Source: Deltaproteobacteria bacterium
Lineage (GTDB): Bacteria; Desulfobacterota; DSM-4660; Desulfatiglandales; HGW-15
Length of the DNA: 6,007 nt
NCBI GenBank assembly: GCA_016926135.1
Contig: JAFGPH010000427.1
Location: 1 to 6,007 of the forward strand
Direction: 5' to 3'
A model generated the notes under the pieces. The model did not search any database and was not told the origin of the DNA. It worked only from the letters and a program-made list of their open reading frames with translations. The position numbers were made by a program, and so were the translations under genes. This document shows positions 1 to 5,539 of this stretch, in pieces. Positions within the stretch are counted from its first letter, which is position 1. Each line of letters starts with the position of its first letter.

Positions 1-926
1 ATGATCGGCTTCGTGGGATCGCACCCGTAGTCCTCCCCGCCGATCTCCCCCACGTGATGAAAGTCATCCCTCTTCTCCCAGTGCATGTACCGGATCATCC
101 CCTCCGGACCGGTGGTGATGCCGAAGGCCTCGAATATGGGGACCGAATTCTCGTGCATGCTCCCGCCAACGGTGGAGGCCCCCACCCTCATTCCGGCTTC
201 CTGTGCCCTTCGGATGATCTCAATGGCCTCTTGGGGCACGATCTTCCTGAGGTATTCCACGTAGGCTTGGAGATAGCGGAAATCCTTGCGGATAAGCGAT
301 GAATCCGCAGGGCTGAGGGTGAGGGTGAAACCCTCTCCGGCCGCCTCTTTCCCGATCCGCCGGACCTCTTCCCTGATCTCATCGGCCATGTCCAAAAGCT
401 GCATCCCCTTTCCATCCATGGGTTTGAAGCCCTGCTTGAAGCCCTGGGAATGACTCGCCGTCACGTTTCCTCCCCCGTCCAGTTCATTGTAGAAGACGCC
501 GAAAGAGGACGCCCAGATGGGCGTGGTCGCCCTATCCGCGTGGAGATGGACCGTGATCCCGTGGGCCGCAAATACCCTGCTCACCAAAGCGATGATCTCA
601 GAGGTAAATCTTCGAACCTCCCCGCCCAGATGGATGGACCCGTAGCCCCGACGATTGTAGATCCGGGCCATGGCCTCGGCCACGAACATGATGGTATGGG
701 CATTGAAGGGCGCATCGGTGGAGAACATGTCATCCAAATTGATGGTGTCCCTGTACCCTGCCGTTCCCAGTTCAAAGGCATCCACCCACTTGAAGAGACC
801 GTGTTTCCGGAAAAAACCACCCGAGTAATGAACCTGAACCTCCCGCTCCGGGGGGGCCGAAAACCTGGGTTCACTCTCCCCCGTGAGATCCACCCTCAAT
901 GCCGACATGTTTCCCTCACCGCCCAT
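1..926 (-). CDS. Phosphoglucomutase-like alpha-D-phosphohexomutase, N-terminal part (3' end outside window)
   Basis: An unbroken minus-strand frame gives 308 residues and leaves the window at its left edge. Enzymes of this superfamily move a phosphate between C1 and C6 of a hexose through a phosphoserine, linking glucose-6-P to glucose-1-P for glycogen, envelope sugars or trehalose in the cytoplasm. Visible landmarks are GTAGYR at about residues 54-59 (family GT[AS]GxRG), GGEVRR at 101-106, TTPIWASSFG before the active site, and TASHS with the putative phosphoserine at Ser158. These are followed by a GFK tripeptide that matches the family's GIK/GYK. The second domain shows GMRVGASTVGGS near 245-256 and RYMHW near 279-283, comparable to GVDPLGGS and RFMHL in E. 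coli-type Pgm. The metal loop DxDxDR should lie beyond the window. The active-site loop is unusual: ASHSQ replaces the common ASHNP. ATG926 has GGAGG 9 nt upstream. ATG908, preceded by GGTGAGG, is the alternative start. The exact sugar specificity cannot be told. Confidence 0.85.
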   Translation of the reverse strand, partial: MGGEGNMSALRVDLTGESEPRFSAPPEREVQVHYSGGFFRKHGLFKWVDAFELGTAGYRDTINLDDMFSTDAPFNAHTIMFVAEAMARIYNRRGYGSIHLGGEVRRFTSEIIALVSRVFAAHGITVHLHADRATTPIWASSFGVFYNELDGGGNVTASHSQGFKQGFKPMDGKGMQLLDMADEIREEVRRIGKEAAGEGFTLTLSPADSSLIRKDFRYLQAYVEYLRKIVPQEAIEIIRRAQEAGMRVGASTVGGSMHENSVPIFEAFGITTGPEGMIRYMHWEKRDDFHHVGEIGGEDYGCDPTKPI

Positions 927-965
927 ATCCTCTGCCCTCCCCGGCGTTTCTCCTTGAACGAGTGT

Positions 966-994
966 AAGATAGGACAAGCCACACAAAAGCTCAA
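966..994 (-). promoter_or_regulatory. Sigma-70-type promoter for the phosphohexomutase gene
   Basis: Read on the minus strand, a -35 element TTGAGC (plus positions 989-994) and a -10 element TATCTT (966-971) are separated by exactly 17 nt. Each matches consensus at 4 of 6 positions. Transcription would start near 959, leaving a leader of about 33 nt before ATG926. This also argues against the in-frame ATGs near 1019-1022 being used, since they would lie upstream of the transcript start. It is a prediction from motif and position only. Confidence 0.5.
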
Positions 995-1054
995 CCCCTT
1001 TCCATCCCCGATCCACCATCATACCTGAAACGGCGGATTTGAGCCTCCTCCTAC

Positions 1055-1084
1055 TTGACCACCTGCGACTTGGTGGGGTAGGAT
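1055..1084 (+). promoter_or_regulatory. Sigma-70-type promoter for the transglycosylase gene, with inverted repeat in the spacer
   Basis: TTGACC (1055-1060, 5 of 6 to consensus) and TAGGAT (1079-1084, 4 of 6) are spaced by 18 nt and point toward the lytic transglycosylase. The start would fall near 1091, about 50 nt before ATG1141. The core contains an inverted repeat, CCACC (1059-1063) and GGTGG (1072-1076) with an 8-nt loop, overlapping the -35 edge and filling most of the spacer. It could be an operator or chance. Confidence 0.45.
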
Positions 1085-1140
1085 TTCAGGAGGATAAGTC
1101 TCCATTTTGTCGAACAGACGGAGGTCATGAAGAAAAGGAC

Positions 1141-2241
1141 ATGGACACTCCCCGATTCCTCTTGGCGGCGGTTCTTCTCCTGAGCCTTGGAAGCCTCGCA
1201 GGCTTTTTTCCGAACTCTGGCTTTGGCGCAGACAAGGCGTTCACCTCTGTCATGCAACCTGTTCCCCTGCCCAAGTCGCTCACCCTGTGCGGGGAGCGCA
1301 TGCCCCTGGATTGCCCCCACGCACGCGAGATGCTGGACAGGGAACTCACCATATCGGTGTGGGATCGGGCCCAGGTATTCCTGTGGCTCAAACGCGCAGC
1401 CCGCTATTTCCCTTACATTGAAAAGAAGCTCGCCGAGGCGGGCATGCCGAACGACCTGAAGTACCTCTGCGTGGCAGAGAGCTCCCTTATCTCCAACATA
1501 CGCTCCAGTGCCGGGGCCCTTGGCCACTGGCAGTTCATGGCCCCCACCGGCCGGGGCATGGGGCTCCGCCATGACCGCAGCATGGATGAGAGGATGGACT
1601 TTGAGCGATCCACCGAGGCGGCCCTCGCCTACCTGAGCCAGCTGAGGCAGATATTCGGATCCTGGACCCCGGCCATGGCCGCTTACAACTGCGGGGAGAA
1701 CCGGTTGAAAACCGAGATGAACGAGCAGCGGGTCACCGACTACTACCGGCTCGATCTTCCTCCGGAAACCGAGAGATACATCTACCGGATTGCGGCCATC
1801 AAGCTGATCATGGAAGATCCCCGGCGTTACGGTTACAGCATCAGCAGGGAACACCTCTACGCGCCCGTTCCGTGCGACTCGGTCTTCGTGAACGTTCTTG
1901 CGCCCATCCATATCGCAGATGTCGCCCAGGCGCTGGGGACGGATTACAAGATGATCAAGGAACTCAACCCCCATATCATCGGCCGCAACCTTCCCGTCGG
2001 ACAGTATACCCTGAAGGTTCCGCCGGGCACCGCTCCCAGACTGACTCAGCTCCTCAGAGGGCGCAATGCCCCGCCCCAGCCCCCCGGGCCGAAATCGGAC
2101 GGTACCTACACGGTGAAACCGGGAGATACCCTGATCGATATCTCCAGGAAAACGGGGGTTCCCCTGGACACCCTGCGGCGGCTCAACGGCATCCAGGATT
2201 CTCACCTCACACCGGGGCAAAGGCTGCGCATCGCGCCCTGA
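1141..2241 (+). CDS. MltD-like membrane-bound lytic murein transglycosylase with LysM domain
   Basis: This 366-residue exported enzyme should cleave the MurNAc-GlcNAc bond of peptidoglycan, leaving 1,6-anhydro-MurNAc ends. Residues 5-30 form a hydrophobic signal sequence (RFLLAAVLLLSLGSLAG). There is no obvious lipobox cysteine, so it is probably cleaved or membrane-tethered and not a lipoprotein. The SLT (GH23-type) domain spans roughly 85-215. It has the RYFPYIEKKLAEAGMP lead-in, catalytic Glu113 in CVAESSL, the GALGHWQFM motif at 125-133, and AYNCGENR at 181-188. Residues 246-297 form a LysM-like linker domain ending in LKVPPG. A canonical LysM lies at 322-365 (YTVKPGDTLIDIS to TPGQRLRI) and should bind glycan. 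ATG1141 is chosen because it begins the signal peptide. Its ribosome site is poor (AAGG 2 nt away, GGAGG 16 nt away), and an out-of-frame ATG at 1127 with GGAGG lies just upstream. The in-frame TTG at 1039 would precede the predicted promoter. Family is sure, precise subtype less so. Confidence 0.9.
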   Translation: MDTPRFLLAAVLLLSLGSLAGFFPNSGFGADKAFTSVMQPVPLPKSLTLCGERMPLDCPHAREMLDRELTISVWDRAQVFLWLKRAARYFPYIEKKLAEAGMPNDLKYLCVAESSLISNIRSSAGALGHWQFMAPTGRGMGLRHDRSMDERMDFERSTEAALAYLSQLRQIFGSWTPAMAAYNCGENRLKTEMNEQRVTDYYRLDLPPETERYIYRIAAIKLIMEDPRRYGYSISREHLYAPVPCDSVFVNVLAPIHIADVAQALGTDYKMIKELNPHIIGRNLPVGQYTLKVPPGTAPRLTQLLRGRNAPPQPPGPKSDGTYTVKPGDTLIDISRKTGVPLDTLRRLNGIQDSHLTPGQRLRIAP

Positions 2242-2267
2242 CCCAAGCACTTCCCGGTGGTTAGCTC

Positions 2268-3320
2268 ATGGCGTCATCAAGGGATTCATCACAGAGCCAC
2301 GGAGAACACGGAGCCAATCCTGATGAGTTCCTCTTCCGCGGCATCCATCCCCTTGTCCGCATGGGGACGGCGAGCGACAGGTACGCGGGGTGGCTGGGGC
2401 AGATCTATTCCAGGGAGCGTTTTGGAAAGAGGATCACCTCCCGGCAGAAAACCGTGGGGGGGAAAGGCTTTAAGGAACAAACCCTGCCTGTGGAGAGCGT
2501 GGAGGAGTACTTCCGGCATTTCTCCGTGCTGGAACTGGATTTCACCTTCTACGCCCTTTTGCTGGACGAGCGCCTGGAACCGACCCGCACCTTCCGGGTG
2601 CTCCAGAGCTACAGGAGACACCTGAGTGCCGGGGATCGCCTGATTCTGAAGGTTCCTCAGGTGATTTTTGCCCGGAAGCTGTGGAGGGGAGGTGCATTCG
2701 TGGAAAATCCGGATTATCTCAATCCGGAGCTTTTCACACGCCGGTTCCTTGAACCGGTGAGCCAGCTTCTGGAAGACTCGCTCACTGCGTGTATCTTTGA
2801 GCAGGAATACCTGAACAAAAAAGAGAGGGGCTCTCCTTCGGCCTTTGCAGCGGACGTCGGAGCTTTCTTGGAGAGGATTCCACCGGATCCCAGATACCAC
2901 ATGGAGGTGAGAACCGAAGGCTTGCTTCGAGAACCCTATTTCGAAGTGCTTGAAAGGTTCGGGGTCGGACAGGTCTTCAGCCACTGGAGCTGGCTGCCCT
3001 CCCTGAAAGGCCAATTCCAGAAGGGGGGGCAGCGTTTCTTGAACAGGGGCGGGCAGTGTGTGGTGAGGCTCATGACCCCGAAGGGAATGCGTTACGAAGA
3101 GGCCTATTCACAGGCACATCCCTTTGACAGGGAAATCGACGGCATGATGAGCCCCGGGATGGTCGAGGAGACAGCCGGACTGATGCTGGCGGCGGCCGAC
3201 AAGGGGGTGACCGCGAACGTCATCATCAACAATCGTGCCGGGGGCAATGCCCCCGTCATTGCGCAAAAGGTGTCACGTCGGTTTTCGGAACGGCTTTCCG
3301 CGAAACGAGGCGGTCTGTGA
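2268..3320 (+). CDS. DUF72 (YecE-type) TIM-barrel protein
   Basis: This 350-residue protein belongs to the DUF72 family, represented by E. coli YecE. It is a TIM-barrel family of unknown biochemical function, cytoplasmic as no signal or membrane segment is present. The first barrel strand and loop are at 29-48 (LVRMGTASDRYAGWLGQIY). The family block ELDFTFYALL is at 89-98, where other members have EINSTFY. LILKVPQVI is at 125-133, FSHWSWLP at 237-244, and the C-terminal VIINNRAGGNAP at 318-329 corresponds to the family's conserved NN and NA block. Length is somewhat above the usual 240-300 residues. ATG2268 has GGTGG 7 nt upstream and is 26 nt past the transglycosylase stop, so co-transcription is likely. 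Residues 7-16 come from a CACAGAG/CACGGAG repeat and look non-conserved. The next in-frame ATG (2361) would cut into the first strand, so the long start is preferred. Two G7 runs occur in the gene and the frame stays open through both. Confidence 0.87.
   Translation: MASSRDSSQSHGEHGANPDEFLFRGIHPLVRMGTASDRYAGWLGQIYSRERFGKRITSRQKTVGGKGFKEQTLPVESVEEYFRHFSVLELDFTFYALLLDERLEPTRTFRVLQSYRRHLSAGDRLILKVPQVIFARKLWRGGAFVENPDYLNPELFTRRFLEPVSQLLEDSLTACIFEQEYLNKKERGSPSAFAADVGAFLERIPPDPRYHMEVRTEGLLREPYFEVLERFGVGQVFSHWSWLPSLKGQFQKGGQRFLNRGGQCVVRLMTPKGMRYEEAYSQAHPFDREIDGMMSPGMVEETAGLMLAAADKGVTANVIINNRAGGNAPVIAQKVSRRFSERLSAKRGGL
2290..2313 (+). repeat. Three-unit CACAGAG/CACGGAG interspersed-type repeat
   Basis: CACAGAG (2290-2296), CACGGAG (2298-2304) and CACGGAG (2307-2313) recur at 8- and 9-nt spacing. 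The motif resembles the 'CACAGAGACACAGAG' type of spacer element I know from intergenic regions of several bacterial groups, including Desulfobacterota. That resemblance is from memory and was not searched. Here it falls just inside the DUF72 coding start, encoding a peptide rich in Ser, His, Glu and Gly (SQSHGEHG). Confidence 0.6.
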
Positions 3321-3351
3321 GTACCGGTTCATGGAGAAAACTTCCCGGCCC

Positions 3352-3864
3352 TCAGTGCACCCTCTCCAGTTCCTTCACTTCGCCGGCGCTGAGAACCTGG
3401 TCAATATCCAGGAGGATCTTGACACCCCCGTCCATCTTGGCCATCCCCAGGATGTAGTCGATGTCCACCTTTCCACCGAAGGTCGGGGTTTCTTCGATCT
3501 CTTCTCCCTTGATGTTGAGAACCTCGGACACCGAATCCACCAGGATCCCCATCATCACCGTACCGGAGTTCCCTTCGATCTCGACCACGATAATGCAGGT
3601 GCGGTCCGTGTAATCCACGACACCCATGCCGAACCTCTGTCTCAGGTCGATCACGGGGATGACCTTTCCCCGGAGGTTGATCACTCCCTTCACATATTCG
3701 GGCGTCCTGGGCACCGGGGTGATGGGGATCATTCCGATGATCTCCTTGATCTTGAGGATCCCGATCCCATACTGCTCATTGTCAAGACTGAAGGTCAGGT
3801 ACTTACCTTCCTTTATCCCGACAACATAGCTCGTCTCTGCCTCTCTCACAGCCGCCTCTCTCAT
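3352..3864 (-). CDS. cheW: CheW chemotaxis coupling protein
   Basis: The 170-residue product is a single CheW domain, the usual length for stand-alone CheW. CheW is the cytoplasmic adaptor linking methyl-accepting chemoreceptors to the histidine kinase CheA in receptor arrays. The domain runs from about residue 20 to 160. It begins with KYLTFSLDNEQYGIGILKIKEI, where the family reads hydrophobic-F-x-hydrophobic-x(4)-YGI, continues through PVPRTPEYVKGVINLRGKVI with the NLRG motif at 63-66, then VIDLRQRFG at 71-79 and GILVDSVSEVL at 106-116. It ends in an IDYILGMAKMDGGVKILLDID block at about 135-155. ATG3864 is chosen because AGGAGGTT lies about 8-10 nt upstream and the conserved domain starts shortly after. 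The in-frame ATG at 3963 would add 33 residues with no family similarity. No cheA, receptor or other che gene is next to it, so it is an orphan coupling protein here. A sigma-54-type promoter lies about 190 nt upstream. Confidence 0.95.
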   Translation of the reverse strand: MREAAVREAETSYVVGIKEGKYLTFSLDNEQYGIGILKIKEIIGMIPITPVPRTPEYVKGVINLRGKVIPVIDLRQRFGMGVVDYTDRTCIIVVEIEGNSGTVMMGILVDSVSEVLNIKGEEIEETPTFGGKVDIDYILGMAKMDGGVKILLDIDQVLSAGEVKELERVH

Positions 3865-4060
3865 GACTTTACAACCTCCTCGCTTTGGGTTTGACTCACT
3901 CCCGCTGCCCGCAACCCACCTTCGCGGGGTGCCCGGAATCACACCGGCCAAGAATGAGATCACTCCCGATCCCTGTCTACCCTCTCATCGACACCTTGTC
4001 CCGGAACTTGAGGGAAAAGGAGCGCTGGCGAATCCACGGAAGTGATCGACACGATGAATA

Positions 4061-4076
4061 TGCGATGGTCGTGCCA
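4061..4076 (-). promoter_or_regulatory. Sigma-54 (RpoN) promoter facing cheW
   Basis: On the minus strand the sequence is TGGCACGACCATCGCA. Against the consensus TGGCACG-N4-TTGCW it matches 11 of 12 specified positions, with the -24 GG and -12 GC at exactly the required spacing. The predicted start is near 4050, giving a leader of about 186 nt before cheW ATG3864. Such promoters need an enhancer-binding AAA+ activator, so cheW is probably not expressed constitutively. Confidence 0.65.
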
Positions 4077-4116
4077 AAGCGGCCCGCAGACACCCAAGAC
4101 ACTTTTTGTTATTTCA

Positions 4117-4129
4117 AATCAAAGAGTTG
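4117..4129 (+). promoter_or_regulatory. Candidate IHF binding site upstream of the sigma-54 promoter
   Basis: AATCAAAGAGTTG matches the IHF consensus WATCAANNNNTTR at every specified base and lies in a locally AT-rich patch. Its centre is about 73 nt upstream of the predicted cheW transcription start. IHF at many sigma-54 promoters bends DNA at such a position to bring the distant activator to the polymerase. A 13-mer consensus of this kind can occur by chance, so the support comes from its location. Confidence 0.45.
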
Positions 4130-4165
4130 CCGGAATGTGCCCCATCGGCCCGACATTCAGGGCAT

Positions 4166-4173
4166 GTCATGAC
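4166..4173. promoter_or_regulatory. GTCATGAC palindrome, possible activator half-site region
   Basis: A perfect 8-nt palindrome sits about 120 nt upstream of the predicted sigma-54 start, in the range where enhancer-binding activators usually bind. It lies within the 29-nt gap between the CCCGACA (4149-4155) and TGTCGGG (4185-4191) arms. No known activator motif was recognised, so the role is only suggested by position. Confidence 0.2.
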
Positions 4174-4204
4174 TTCAGGCGCTCTGTCGGGGTTTTGACG
4201 CTTC

Positions 4205-5539
4205 TCAGATATCCTTCAGGGGTTTGTTGGCGGGAGATCTCTCGATACACTCTCCGAAGCTCTCCAGGGTCTCTGCAAGTCGCTGCAATTCCGCGGAAGG
4301 GGCTACCGGGATGCTGTTGCTCCCGTTTTCCTCGAGGGCATCGACGATGTACTTCACCGTCAGGATTTCAGGATCCCGGGCCGGATGGAAACCGCACACC
4401 TTGTCATCGTACCCCCTCACCTCCGAAACCAGGTTCGCTGCCGTGAGATCGTACAGGATCTGGCGAGCGAGACGGATGGGCATTTCGAGCTCCTGGGAAA
4501 TTCCGGATGCGTCCAGGGGCTCTTCCCCGGCCGAAAAACGACGGATCATGAGATGGAGCGTGCGCAGGGAAAGGAGCCGCTTGAAGGCGTGGCTCACGCT
4601 CAGGCAATCCTGCTCGAATTCAAAGGTCTCCACATTCTGGTGGGCAAAGCAGATTTCGGCGCCGAAGAGCACAATGAGCCAACTCACCTGAAGCCAGATG
4701 AAAAAGAGAGGCAGGGCCGCGAAACTCCCGTAGATCGCATTGTATTTCGCCACCCCGATCTGGAAATTGATGTAGCCCCACTGAAACACCTGGTACATGG
4801 TCCCGGCAATGATCCCGCCCAGCGCACCCGACAGGAGGCGCACCTTTGTATTGGGAAGGGCGATGTAAATGAAGGTGAAAAGAAACCACAGAACGCAGTA
4901 AGGCAGGATCTTGAGCAAAAGAAATATGACGGGACCCAAGGGGCCAAGCAAAGCGATCTTGGCCAGCACAAACTTGACCCCGCTCGTGATCGAAACGGTC
5001 ATGGAACTGGAAAGCAGGAAGATGATCGGACAGATCAGCATGAGGGAGAGATAGTCGCTGATCTTCCTCCCAAGACTCCTCCCTTTCCTGACACCCCAGA
5101 TATCGTTGAAGGCGTTTTCGATATGGGAGAGGATCTTGATGATCGTGTAGAGAAGGAGAACCAGGCCTATGCCGGCCACCCATCCACCGGTGACGGTGTC
5201 CAGGAAGGCTTGAGAAAAACCCAGAATCTTGGATATCACCTCCTCCTGGCCCTCGAGCTGCTGGAGCAAGTTCCTCTCAAGGGCCTTCTGAAAACCGAAC
5301 CCCTTTGCAATGGCAAAGAGCATGGCCAGGACAGGCACCACGGAAAGGAGGGAATAGAAAGTCAGGGCCGAGGCCCGCAAGGCACACTGGTCTTCGGCAA
5401 CCCCCCGAAAGGAGAGGACGATGACTCTCAGTACCCTGATCAGAACCGACTTGGAACGGGGAAGGTCTTGCTGGCGGATCCTCCAGATGTCCCTCCAGAC
5501 AAACTGAAAAGCCTTGGTCTTCCCGACGGACCTTATCAT
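4205..5539 (-). CDS. YihY/BrkB-family inner-membrane protein with C-terminal winged-helix-like tail
   Basis: The product has 444 residues. The membrane core (about 40-300) has six hydrophobic segments: roughly 58-79, 120-138, 164-185, 203-228, 236-255 and 274-298. Family hallmarks are ALRASALTFYSLLSVVPVLA near 53-72, the IENAFNDIWGVRKGRS motif at 140-155, and YGSFAALPLFFIWLQVSWL near 270-288, then FGAEI. The family was once called ribonuclease BN, a name later shown to be wrong. Its biochemical role is not established. About 145 residues follow the last segment. Residues 320-385 resemble a winged helix (LDASGISQELEMPIRLARQIL, then LVSEV), as in Rrf2-like regulators, in the cytoplasm. ATG5539 is chosen because AAGGGG precedes it by 5 nt and the stop of the upstream oxidoreductase overlaps it as ATGA. 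A longer in-frame start at 5635 would lie inside the upstream gene and add 32 unrelated residues. Translational coupling to the oxidoreductase is likely. Confidence 0.9.
   Translation of the reverse strand: MIRSVGKTKAFQFVWRDIWRIRQQDLPRSKSVLIRVLRVIVLSFRGVAEDQCALRASALTFYSLLSVVPVLAMLFAIAKGFGFQKALERNLLQQLEGQEEVISKILGFSQAFLDTVTGGWVAGIGLVLLLYTIIKILSHIENAFNDIWGVRKGRSLGRKISDYLSLMLICPIIFLLSSSMTVSITSGVKFVLAKIALLGPLGPVIFLLLKILPYCVLWFLFTFIYIALPNTKVRLLSGALGGIIAGTMYQVFQWGYINFQIGVAKYNAIYGSFAALPLFFIWLQVSWLIVLFGAEICFAHQNVETFEFEQDCLSVSHAFKRLLSLRTLHLMIRRFSAGEEPLDASGISQELEMPIRLARQILYDLTAANLVSEVRGYDDKVCGFHPARDPEILTVKYIVDALEENGSNSIPVAPSAELQRLAETLESFGECIERSPANKPLKDI

Larger units (their letters stand above)
3865..4204. 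other. Gene-free regulatory stretch between the YihY stop and the cheW start
   Basis: No protein-coding frame of convincing length or composition was found on either strand. From the cheW side outward it holds: the cheW ribosome site (3873-3880), a leader of roughly 185 nt, a sigma-54-type promoter (4061-4076), an IHF-consensus site in an AT-rich patch (4117-4129), an 8-nt palindrome (4166-4173) nested in a 7-bp inverted repeat (4149-4155 and 4185-4191), and the end of the YihY gene. No stem-loop followed by a T-run was seen that would terminate YihY transcription on the minus strand. Confidence 0.7.

Noticed and set aside
450..1028. 192-codon plus-strand open frame
   Set aside because: It lies antisense to the phosphohexomutase, whose frame shows clear family motifs throughout. 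The plus frame gives a low-complexity product rich in Gly, Pro, Arg and His with no recognisable domain.
1051..2250. 399-codon minus-strand open frame
   Set aside because: It is an antisense shadow of the transglycosylase, which carries catalytic and LysM motifs. Long antisense frames are common in GC-rich genes.
3321..3351. Bidirectional terminator between the convergent DUF72 and cheW genes
   Set aside because: The 31-nt gap contains only scattered CCGG pairs and a short A-run, with no stable stem flanked by T-runs.
3235..3894. 219-codon plus-strand open frame across the DUF72 end and cheW
   Set aside because: It overlaps two real genes and its His/Asp-rich product is the antisense image of the CheW domain.
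3865..3963. Longer CheW start at ATG3963
   Set aside because: The extra 33 residues look like translated leader, while ATG3864 has an AGGAGG ribosome site and directly precedes the domain.
4149..4196. Hairpin as an intrinsic terminator
   Set aside because: The only T-run after the arms is on the plus strand, where no gene is being transcribed. On the minus strand the right arm is followed by CCGATGGGG, and the 29-nt loop is too long for a standard terminator.
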